A stretch of DNA of 64,000 nt, from positions 40,190,537 through 40,254,536 of the forward strand of contig NC_133665.1 of the NCBI RefSeq assembly GCF_037893015.1. The letters are read 5' to 3'. Origin of the DNA: Macrotis lagotis. Lineage: Eukaryota; Chordata; Mammalia; Peramelemorphia; Peramelidae. The notes beneath the pieces were generated by a model. The model ran no database searches and was not told the DNA's origin. It saw nothing but the letters and a program-made list of their open reading frames with translations. The position numbers and the translations under genes were made by a program. This document shows, in pieces, positions 55,774 through 64,000 of the stretch; position 1 is the first letter of the stretch, and each line of letters begins with the position of its first letter.

Positions 55774-58700
55774 TTTTTTTTAAACTCTATTTTTTAAAAT
55801 TTATTTTTATTAAAGATATTATTTGACTTACATTTTTCTCCCAGTCTTGCTTCCCTCCCCCTCCCCCCACAGAAAGCACTCTGTCAGTCTTTACTTTGTT
55901 TCCATGTTGTACCTTGATCCAAATTGGGTGTGATGAGAGAGAAATCATATCCCTAAAGAGAAGAGATGTCTAAGAGGTAACAAGATCAGACAATAAGCTA
56001 GCTGTTTTTTTTTTTTTTCTAAATTAAAGGGAATAGTCCTTGCACTTTGTTCAAACTCCACAGCTCCTTATCTGGATACAGATGGCACTCTCCTTTGCAG
56101 ACAGCCCAAAATTGTTCCCGATTGTTGCATTGATGGAATGAGCAAGTCCTTCAAGGTTGAACATCACTCCCATGTTGCTGTTAGGGCATACAGTGTTTTT
56201 CTGGTTCTGCTCATCTCACTCAGCATCAGTTCATGCAAATCCCTCCAGGTTTACCTGAAATCCCGTCCCTCCTGGTTTCTAATAGAACAATAGTATTCCA
56301 TGACATACATATACCACAGTTTGCTAAGCCATTCCCCAACTGAAGGACATTTACTGGATTTCCAATTCTTTGCCACCACAAACAGGGCTGCTATAAATAT
56401 TTTTGTACAAGTAATGTTTTTACCCTTTTTCATCATCTCTTCAGGGTATAGACCCAATAGTGGTATTGCTGGGTCAAAGGGTATGCATATTTTTGTTGCC
56501 CTTTGGGCATAGTTCCAAATAGCTCTCCAGAAGGGTTGGATGAGTTCATAGCTCCACCAACAGTGTAATAGTGTCCCAGATTTCCCACATCCCTTCCAAC
56601 AATGATCATTATCCTTCCTGGTCATACTGGCCAATCTGAGAGGTGTGAGGTGGTACCTCAGAGAAGCTTTAATTTGCATTTCTCTAATAATTAATGATTT
56701 AGAATATTTTTTCATATGGCTATGGATTACTTTGATCTCCCCATCTGTAAATTGCTTTTGCATATCCTTTGACCATTTGTCAATTGGGGAATGGCTTTTT
56801 GTTTTAAAAATGTGACTCAGTTCTCTGTATATTTTAGAAATGAGTCCTTTGTCAGAATCATTAGTTGTAAAGATTGTTTCCCAATTTACTACATTTCTTT
56901 TGATCTTGGTTACATTGAATTTATCTGTGCAAAAGCTTTTTAATTTAATGTAATTGAAATCATCTAATTGGTTTTTGGTAATATTCTCCAACTCTTCCTT
57001 AGTCATAAACTGTTCCCCTTTCCATAGATCTGACAGGTAGACTAGTCCTTGATCTTCTAATTTGCTTATAGTTTTGTTTTTTATGTCTATGTCCTGTAAC
57101 CATTTGGATCTTATCTTGGTAAAGGGTGTGAGGTGTTGGTCTAATTTAAGTTTCTTCCATACTAACCTCCAATTTTCCCAGCAATTTTTATCAAAGAGGG
57201 AGTTTTTATCCCAGTGGCCAGATTCCTTGGGTTTATCAAACAGCAGATTACTATAATCATCTCCTGCTTTTACACCTAGTCTATTCCACTGGTCCACCAC
57301 TCTATTTCTTAGCCAATACCAGTTTTCATGACTGAAGCTTTATAATATAATTTTAGATCAGATAGGGCTAAGCCACCTTCTTTTGCAATTTTTTTCATTA
57401 AGCTCCTGGCAATTCTTGACTTTTTATTTCTCCATATGAATTTACTTACAATTTTTTTCTAACTCGTTAAAGTAATTTTTTGGAATTTTGATTGGTAGGG
57501 CATTAAACAGATAGTTTAGTTAATTTGTGTGAGAAGTGTTTTATAATTGTTTTCAAAAAGATTCTGAGTCTGTCTTGGCAAATAGACTCCCAAATATTTT
57601 ATATTGTCTGAGGTTACTTTGAATGGGATTTCTCTTTCTAGCTCTTCCTGCTGTTTCTTGCTAGACATATATAGAAAAGTTGAGGATTTATGAGGGTTTA
57701 TTTTATAACCTGCAACTATGCTAAAATTGCTAATTGTTTCCAGTAGTTTTTTAGATGATTTCTTGGGATTCTCTAGGTAGAGCATCATGTCATCTGCAAA
57801 GAGTGAGTTTTGTCTCTTCCTTCCCAATTCTAATTCCTTTAATTTCTTTTCCTTCTCTAAGTGCTGATGTTAACATTTCTAATACAATATCGAATAGTAG
57901 TGGTGATAATGGGCACCCTTGTTTCACCCCTGATCTTATTGGGAATGCCTCTAGCCTCTCCCCATTGAGTATAATGCTTGTTGATGGTTTCAGATAGATA
58001 CTGCTAATTATTTTAAGGAACAGTCCATTTATTCCTACATTCTCTAGTGTTTTTTAATAGGAATGGATGCTGTATTTTGTCAAAAGCTTTTTCAGCATCT
58101 ATTGATATGATCATATGATTTCTGATAGGTTTGTTGTTGATATAATTGAGTATACTAACAGTTTTCCTAATATTGAACCAACCCTGCATTCCTAGAATAA
58201 ATCCTACTTGATCATAATGTATTATCCTAGTGATGACTTGTAATCGTTTTGCTAAGATTTTATTTAGGATTTTTGCATCTATATTCATCAGGGAGATAGG
58301 TCTATAATTTTCTTTCTCTGTTTTAACTCTTCCTGGTTTAGGTAACAGTACCATATTGGTTTCATAGAGTTAGGCAGAGTTCCATCTTTCCCTATTTTTC
58401 CAAAGAGTTTATATAGGATTGGAACCAATTGTTCCTTAAATGTTTGGTAGAATTCACTTGTGAATCCATCAGGCCCTGGAGATTTTTTTTTAGGGAGTTC
58501 AGTAATGGCTTGTTGAATTTCTTTTTCTGAGATAGGGTTGTTTAGGTATTTAATCTCTTCTTCATTTAACCTGGGCAACTTATATTTTTGTAAATATTCA
58601 TCCATTTCACTTAGATTATCAAATTTATTGGCATAGAGTTGGGCAAAATAATTTTGATTTATTACTTTTATTTCCTCCTCATTGGTGGTGAGTTCACCTT

Positions 58701-59940
58701 TTTCATTTATGATACTAGCTATTTGGGTTTCTTCTTTCTTTTTTGAAATCAAATTGACCAAAGGTTTATCAATTTTATTGGTTTTTTCATAACACCAACT
58801 TTTGGTTTTATTTATTAATTCAATAATTTTTTTGCTTTCAATTTTATTAATTTCTCCTTTAATTTTTAGAATTTCTAATTTGGTACTTAATTGGGGATTT
58901 TTTATTTGTTCTTTCTCTATTTTTTTTAGTTGCATGCTTAGTTCATTGATTTCCTCTTTCTCCAATTTATTCATATAAGCATTTAGAGCTATAATATATC
59001 CCCTGAGAGTTGCTTTGAATGAATCCCATAGGTTTTGGTATGTTGTTTCATTATTATCATTATCTATTATAAAATGGTTAATTCTTTCTATAATTTGTTT
59101 TTTGGTCCACTCATTTTTTAAAATGAGGCTATTCAGTTTCCAATTTGTTCTGGGTCTATATCTCCTTGGCCCAGTATTGCATATGACTTTTATTGCATTG
59201 TGATCTGAGAAAGATGTATTCACTATTTCTGCCTTTCTGCAGTTGATCATTAGGTTTTTTTATGTCCTAGTACATGGTCAATTTTGTATAAGTTCCATGT
59301 ACTGAATAGAAAAAGGTATATTCCTTTCTATCCCCATTCAGTTTCCTCCATAAATCTACCATATCTAATTTTTCTAACAATCTATTTACCTCTCTAATTT
59401 CTTTCTTGTTTTGTTTTATGATTCGATTCATCTAGATCTGATAGTGGGAGGTTGAGGTCTCCCACTAGTAGAGTTTTGCTATCTGTGTCTTCCTGTAATT
59501 CTTTCAGCTTCTCCTCTAAGAATTTGGATGCTGTCCCACTGGGTGCATATATATTCAATATTGAAATGACTTTATTGTCTATGGTACCTTTTAGGAGGAT
59601 ATAGTTTCCTTCTTTATCTCTTTTAATGCTATCTATTTTTGATGCTGCTGTGTCTGAGATAAGGATTGCTACCCCTGCTTTTTTTACTTCAGCTGAAGCA
59701 AAATATATTTTGCTGCAGCCTTTTACCTTTACTCTATATGTATCTCTCTGCTTCAAATGAGTTTCTCGTAAGCAGCACATTGTAGGATTCTGTAATTCTG
59801 TAATTCTGTTTTTTAATCCACTCTGCTATTTGCTTACGTTTTAAGGGAGAGTTCAGCCCATTCACATTTAAGGTTATGATTACTAATTCTTTATTGACCT
59901 CCGTGCTATGTTCCCTCTGTTTGTATTTTTTCCCCCTTTC
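55774..59940 (-). mobile_element. L1-C: L1 lacking ORF1, fused to U6
   Basis: Minus-strand L1 from the end of the inter-ORF polypurine tract (GGGGGAAAAAATACAAAC) through ORF2, the 3' UTR and an A-tail at the left. Its 5' end is joined directly to a U6 snRNA copy at 59941. The 14-bp duplication encloses U6 and L1 together, so they integrated as one cDNA. Compared with L1-A, the break lies about 36 bases before ORF2. Confidence 0.95.
56164..59904 (-). pseudogene. L1-C ORF2, broken but with long open parts
   Basis: The start codon is changed (ACG at 59904). Endonuclease motifs CCLRETHLKQRD, LLVGDLNLPLSD and SDHNAIKV are present. A 320-codon open part (59250-58288) spans the late endonuclease to early RT, with [17 protein letters not shown]. 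Further motifs are [23 protein letters not shown] (about 57783-57800) and KYLGVYLP. A 349-codon C-terminal part (57300-56251) includes HCWWSYELIQPFW. The stop is at 56166-56164. Frameshifts separate these parts. Confidence 0.95.
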
Positions 59941-60047
59941 AAAAATATGGAACGCTTCATGAATTCGTGTATCATCCTTGCGCAGGGGCCATGCTAATCT
60001 TCTCTGTATTGTTCCAGTTTTAGTATATGTGCTGCCCGAGCGAGCAC
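59941..60047 (-). pseudogene. U6 snRNA retrocopy fused to L1-C
   Basis: The minus strand reads GTGCTCGCT..CAGCACATATACTAAAAC, then ACAGAGAAGATTAGCATGG, CCCCTGCGCAAGGATGA and GAAGCGTTCCATATTTTT: U6 from its first to last base, 107 nt. About eight positions differ from the conserved vertebrate sequence, several at former CpGs, and the A/C-rich stretch around ATACACGAATTCATG is altered. U6 promoters lie upstream of the gene and were not copied, so it is a dead copy. Confidence 0.96.
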
Positions 60048-60061
60048 TAAAGTAAGTTTTC

Positions 60062-60235
60062 AATGGATTATTCATTAGAATGACCAAATGGTTTTAGTTT
60101 TAACTATACCTTTTATAAGTGATAGTCTATTCCGAAATCATCAATTATCTATTGGACATTTCCATGTGGGTGTTTAATTGTTAACTCATATTTTAATTCT
60201 AATTTGTTATTTACCTTATTCCTCCCAATTTCCCT
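60062..60235. other. Continuation of target sequence, otherwise unassigned
   Basis: The first bases continue the L2 3' end (CAATGGATTATTCATTAG). The rest is not recognised. Confidence 0.4.
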
Positions 60236-60248
60236 AGTTACCCTCTCT

Positions 60249-60409
60249 CTCTTTTTTCAGGTTTTTTCTTTTTGCAAGGCAAATAGGGTTAAGTGGCTTG
60301 CCCAAGGTCACACAAGTAGGTAATTATTAAGTGTCTGAGACTGGATTTGAACCCAGGTACTCCTGACTCCAGGGCCAGTGCTTTATCCACTGTGCCACCT
60401 AGCCGCCTC
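60249..60409 (-). mobile_element. WSINE-type SINE
   Basis: Reversed tail to reversed head (GTGCCACCTAGCCGCCTC). The duplication AGTTACCCTCTCT (60236-60248 and 60410-60422) is perfect, 13 bp. Confidence 0.94.
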
Positions 60410-60429
60410 AGTTACCCTCTCTTGAGACT

Positions 60430-60945
60430 AATTTTTAACTCTTTCTTACCTATCCTTTATCCTCTTCACCATTTTTTTTAAGTCCCATCAGTTTTTTAAA
60501 AAAAACTTCTCAGATTCATTTCTTTTTTTATTCTCATTGCTGCCATCTCACTTCAGGCTTTTATGATCTTCCTATAACACCCTTCTAACTGTTCCCATTA
60601 TCTCCATTCTCTTTACCCACTAAACTATTTTGCTCAAAGATTACTCTTCCTACAAAAACGTTTTCATTATGTCATGTCTCTGATCCAAAACTTTAGAGAC
60701 ATATAATTATGTTTAGGATGAAAACCATACTATTCAAATAGGATTTAAATAGTCATACTATTATGCCTTTTAGGTTCTCTACGACATTACATATGTTTGG
60801 ACTCTAATCTCATTTGGGCCCTTCTCTTACTGTATGGCAATTGTTTACTCTTCCTTGATTTTCTTTCTAAGTTACTCCCCTTCTTGACTAAATCAGACCT
60901 TCATTTGTTTCTTCAGATCCCATACTTCTGTCTTCTTTACTCCTA
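60430..60945 (+). mobile_element. L2-type LINE fragment
   Basis: CACTTCAGGCTTTTATGATC, CCCACTAAACTATTTTGCTC, CTTCCTACAAAAACG and GTTTCTTCAGATCCCATAC match the late ORF2 and 3' part of L2. Decayed. Confidence 0.5.
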
Positions 60946-60954
60946 CTAATAATT

Positions 60955-61190
60955 ATAGCTACCATTTAAATAGTGCTTTAAAGCATGCAAAGCATTTTAC
61001 AGACATCTCATTTTGTCTTCAGAACCATCCTGTGAATTAGATATTATTATTATTTCCATTTCTCAAATTAGGAAATCTAAGTAGACTAGGGTCAAGTGAC
61101 ATCCTTATAGTCACATTGCTAGTAACTGTCTACGGCTAAATTTGAACTTAATTCCTTCTGACTCTATCCATTGTGCCACTTACTATCTCC
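60955..61190 (-). mobile_element. MIR-type SINE
   Basis: On the plus strand: GCAAAGCATTTTACAGACATC, ATTTCTCAAATTAGGAAATC, AGGGTCAAGTGACATCC and CTCTATCCATTGTGCCAC. Confidence 0.7.
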
Positions 61191-61194
61191 TACT

Positions 61195-61421
61195 TTAATA
61201 AGAAAATTGAAGCTATTTATTCTGAGTTCTCTAATATCCTATCTCTCCATGACTCAAAAGATTCTCTACATCTTCAATTATCCTTTCCTCCTCTATTTTA
61301 ATCACTGATGATGAGGAGCCATGGTCAACCACTTTTTCTGTACTTTTGATATCAATTCTCTTCTAGAAACAAAATATGAAAGCATATTTTTGTAGAAAGA
61401 TATAGTGTATGTGTGTGTGTA

Positions 61422-61469
<48 letters not shown>

Positions 61470-61885
61470 ATATAGAAATGTATAGAGAGACAATGAGATC
61501 AATTAAGAAACTAGTGCAGAAATAATGTAACTATGAAATGTTAAAGTCAGAAGAGAGAAAAGAGGCAGGGAGAATAGTAAAATCAGTTTCTTCCCTATCC
61601 CATTTGTGTATGTGTGTGTGTTTGTGATATTTTTTTTGGCTTTTATTCAGCACTTGGTGTCTAATCCATTTCAGGGTAAGGGTCAGTGCTCTCTGGGTTT
61701 CATAAAGGGAGAAAAGATTATAGAGCACATTTTGTTCTACATTCTGGACTTCCTATCTGAGAAACACTGGACTTTTGACATTCCCACTTGGGGGTCTTTA
61801 TTAATTTGATCTGAAATTTGATGCCATTTTGGTATCAGCTATCAGAATTCTTTTGCAGACTCCCAAAGGATATGCTCTTCTCCTT
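61195..61885. other. Unassigned, with GT- and GA-repeats
   Basis: Small (TG)n at 61406-61420 and 61604-61622, and (AG)n at 61431-61469. No gene recognised. Confidence 0.5.
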
Positions 61886-61899
61886 GACATTCTTCTTTT

Positions 61900-62057
61900 T
61901 CTTTTCAAAGGTTTTTTCAAGGCAAATGGGGTTAAGTGGCTTGCCCAAGGCCCCACAGGTAGGTAATTATTAAGTATCTGAGACTAGATTTGAACTCAGA
62001 TACTCCTGACTCCAGGGCCGTTGTTCTATCCAACTATGCCACCTAGCTGGCCCCTCA
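61900..62057 (-). mobile_element. WSINE-type SINE
   Basis: TTTTTTCAAGGCAAATGGGG to GCCACCTAGCTGGCCCC. The duplication ACATTCTTCTTTT (61887-61899 and 62058-62070) is perfect. Confidence 0.94.
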
Positions 62058-62267
62058 ACATTCTTCTTTTGCTGTTGTTAATGTATTTTGCCTAAGTTTA
62101 GGATTCAAGGGCTGTTCCCCTTGCACCTCTACCCCTAATAATCTAGTCCTAACTAAAGTGCCTTGGTATGGAATCTGGTGTGTAACTTCATCATTTTTTA
62201 AAAAAAATTAAAGTGTATTATCAGTCCTTTGCACTGTTCTGTCTTTGCAAAGTACTTAATAATTACA

Positions 62268-62268
<1 letters not shown>

Positions 62269-62307
<39 letters not shown>
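62269..62307. repeat. (TG)n microsatellite
   Basis: About 19 TG units. Confidence 0.96.
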
Positions 62308-62309
<2 letters not shown>

Positions 62310-62310
<1 letters not shown>

Positions 62311-62665
62311 GTTATAGATAACATTAAATGATGCTCAAAGCTATCTAGTTAAATGTTCAACTTTGGCATGCCAAAGTGTCTCCTTATTTTCCTCTATGCC
62401 AAAAGGGTAAGTTAGGTTCAGTAATCTCTAAATTTCTCCTTTAACTGATAAAAACTATGACAAACCATCTTGATCTTGGGGGGGGGGTATTATTCAGTAG
62501 TGCTTTAAAAATTATGATTATTGTCATCCATAGCCATCTTCCTCATCCTCATTCAGGCAGGACCCTGGATGGGGCAGAATTAACCCAGTATCTCTCCCAT
62601 TAGTGGGTCTCCAATTTGTCTATGGGGGTCCCAAGGAACTACGGTAAAAGGGAGAATGGGAAAGA
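62310..62665. other. Unassigned stretch
   Basis: Nothing recognised; a short G-run lies near 62480. Confidence 0.4.
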
Positions 62666-62669
62666 AAAA

Positions 62670-62850
62670 AATCATTTGTACGGCATCTCTTATGTGCCAG
62701 TGTTTTCTAGCTCTCTCATTTGGTCCTCACAACAACCCTGCAAGGTAGCTGTAATTATTAAACTCATTTTAGCTGAGTAAATGGAGGTGGGGGGGGCAAA
62801 TGACTTTCCCAGTAAGTATGTAGGGCCAGGATTTGACTCGATGTTTAAGA
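62670..62850 (-). mobile_element. MIR-type SINE, diverged
   Basis: TCATTTGGTCCTCACAACAA, CCCTGCAAGGTAGCTG, ATGACTTTCCCAGTAAG and GGCCAGGATTTGACTC: a reversed MIR. Confidence 0.7.
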
Positions 62851-63390
62851 AAAAATTGCTTTTTAATTTTGATCCCAATTAGTCTTGAGCAGAAACACAT
62901 TTTTTAACTTCATCACACCCCGGAAGAGGATGTCTTTTGTGTGTTCATATACGGTCGGCGTTTGCATCTTATCTCCCTAGATTATGGAATTAGAAATGAA
63001 AATGTGGGTTTCCAGGGGCTTGGGCAGGGAGGACTTTTTTTTTAATCCTCCTGCTCCAGCGGGTCGGCCCGGAGGAAGCGCCTAATAAACGCCAGAGCTT
63101 TGAGCTGGCTTTGTGGCCGATCCCTGACTCGGGTCACGCGGAGGCTGGCAGTGCCCTCCGCGTCCCGCCTTGCCCTGTGGCCCGGGGGGGGGGGGTGTTT
63201 ACCTATAGGGCGCGGCCTAGGAGGATACCACGAGGCGGGAGGGACGGGAACGAGGCAGTAAGGGGCCGTCCATCGTGTTTGAGAATAAGAGATGGTGCGG
63301 CTTTGAGCAGCTCCCGCTGCCACTTCCGCTCTGGAAGCCCCGACTCTGTCCTGCCAGTCTGGCAACGGCGGGAGGCCCGGCGCTGCGAAA

Positions 63391-63400
63391 GCGCACGCGC
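63391..63400. promoter_or_regulatory. NRF1-like site
   Basis: GCGCACGCGC, one base from the palindromic NRF1 consensus GCGCATGCGC. Confidence 0.6.
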
Positions 63401-63445
63401 ACAAGGCGCGTCCGCGGGCGACACAGACGGAGCCTCTAAAGAGCG

Positions 63446-63477
63446 CCGGAAGCGACGTCATCAGCCCAAACCGGAAG
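63446..63477 (+). promoter_or_regulatory. ETS / CRE-like / ETS cluster
   Basis: CCGGAAG at 63446-63452, GACGTCA at 63454-63460 and CCGGAAG at 63471-63477. The CRE-like element overlaps the space between two same-direction ETS sites, a common arrangement near start sites of broadly expressed genes. Confidence 0.65.
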
Positions 63478-63500
63478 AAGCTGCTTCGGTCCTTCCTTTT

Positions 63501-63510
63501 CCTCGCGAGA
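63501..63510. promoter_or_regulatory. CTCGCGAGA element (BANP-type)
   Basis: CCTCGCGAGA matches the palindromic promoter motif TCTCGCGAGA at nine of ten bases. In mammals this motif is bound by BANP when unmethylated and marks essential-gene promoters. Confidence 0.6.
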
Positions 63511-63544
63511 CCGGATCCAGATTACAGTCTGAGGGGCTGGGCAA

Positions 63545-63580
63545 CCACGTGGGTCTCCCAGGCCCGGCCCCGCCCCGCCC
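63545..63580. promoter_or_regulatory. E-box and GC boxes
   Basis: CCACGTGG at 63545-63552 (USF/MYC-type E-box), followed by CCCCGCCCCGCCC at 63568-63580 (Sp1/KLF-type). Confidence 0.6.
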
Positions 63581-63860
63581 TTCCTCGGGCTCCGGCCTCG
63601 GCACCCGGGGAGGCACGGGCCTACCTGGGGCACCAAAGCACAGGTTCTCCTTGAGCGCCCGCAGGCCTTGGCGCCCTTTGGCAGGCGGCCACGCTTGGGG
63701 ACCGGGCTCAGGTGGAGCGGCGGCGGCAGGGCCAGGGCCCGATTCGTCCCACCCGCTCACTTGTGGCTCCTGTGAATGGAACTTCCGGGAGGAGCCTTGC
63801 TGGCCCCCGGGACTGGCACAGACTGCCCTCGCCCTCCCGTGTGTGGAGCTTGGCGGGACC

Positions 63861-64000
63861 AGGCCTCCACCCTCCTTCCCTTTCTTTTCTCACTTCTCTA
63901 CCAGTTTTCCCCACAGAGCCATAGTTGCTAAATCCCACACAAATTGGAGACCCAGTGATGGAGGGATAGTAGGGTAGTTCTGTCCCCTCCAGGGTCCTGC
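63861..64000. other. Right edge of window, flank of the CpG island
   Basis: GC content falls again. No exon can be defined; a gene may continue outside the window. Confidence 0.4.

Larger units (their letters stand above)
63050..63860. promoter_or_regulatory. CpG-island promoter, gene not identified
   Basis: A sharp change from AT-rich DNA to GC-rich DNA dense in CpG, with no TATA box. It holds a cluster of motifs of housekeeping promoters (listed separately): NRF1-like, two ETS, CRE-like, a CTCGCGAGA element, an E-box and Sp1-type GC boxes, all within 63391-63580. The start of transcription most likely falls in or near this cluster. The direction is not decided: ETS sites occur in both orientations, and a minus-strand donor-like CCCCAG/GTAGG is at about 63622-63632. 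Confidence 0.85.

Noticed and set aside
56251-57300. 349-codon open frame as a host gene
   Set aside because: It is the C-terminal part of L1-C ORF2 with the usual HCWW..LIQPFW motif.
59941-60047. Functional U6 snRNA gene
   Set aside because: No upstream sequence element or TATA box of a U6 promoter, about eight substitutions, and direct fusion to L1 inside one duplication.
63461-63760. 99-codon minus-strand frame in the CpG island as a complete gene
   Set aside because: Its first codon is GTG, not ATG, and no domain is seen; only the possible donor is kept as a weak finding.
63111-63977. Open frame of 288 codons through the CpG island
   Set aside because: GC-rich DNA has few stops; the composition is Pro/Arg/Gly/Ser without a domain, and both strands have similar frames.

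Overview
The window is AT-rich vertebrate DNA built almost entirely of mammalian retrotransposons. Three features point to a marsupial: very abundant tRNA-derived SINEs whose 3' part reads TTGCCTTGCAAAAACCTAAA, Mar1-type SINEs ending in a GACTGAAATGAC..AACAACAAC tail, and MIR/L2/CR1(L3) fossils beside young L1s. The SINE lacks the 3' domain I know from the main American opossum SINE, so an Australasian marsupial is my best guess (inference, not proof). I found no intact host protein-coding gene. The only strong host regulatory feature is a CpG-island promoter at the right edge (about 63.05-63.86 kb).

Layout. 0.2-3.1 kb: a SINE, unassigned DNA with a GC-richer block at 1.56-2.11 kb, and a MIR. 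3.1-10.0 kb: full-length but dead L1 (L1-A) with a perfect 17-bp target-site duplication (TSD). 10.4-15.5 kb: CR1/L3, Mar1, microsatellite, L2 and old L1 debris. 15.7-18.8 kb and 21.4-24.1 kb: an inverted pair of ORF1-only 'half-L1' (HAL1-like) elements, HAL1-A and HAL1-B. 24.1-32.9 kb: CR1, L2, MIR and SINE insertions. 32.9-39.9 kb: second full-length dead L1 (L1-B), inside a Mar1 SINE and itself hit by a SINE. 40.1-46.5 kb: a 5'-truncated L1 (L1-D), an old L1 3' end, and a compound unit L1-E/HAL1-C/HAL1-D. 46.6-55.7 kb: L2, Mar1 and SINEs, one solo retroviral LTR fossil, a duplicated module of unknown family, and simple repeats. 55.8-60.05 kb: an L1 (L1-C) fused to a U6 snRNA copy. 60.2-62.9 kb: SINEs, L2, MIR. 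62.9-64.0 kb: the CpG island.

The most interesting material is the record of reverse-transcriptase behaviour. (1) The U6-L1 fusion is bounded by a single 14-bp TSD, so it entered as one molecule. (2) L1-E, HAL1-C and HAL1-D sit head-to-tail on the minus strand with T-run/microhomology junctions, no leftover 5' remnants and a candidate TSD around the whole 5 kb, as expected from serial template switching. (3) The HAL1-like family carries three diverged SINE copies in antisense orientation in its 3' region, in every copy seen, so they belong to the amplifying master. The L1s supply endonuclease and reverse transcriptase (both visible in ORF2); the HAL1-like elements have only an ORF1 RNA-binding protein and must have been moved in trans.
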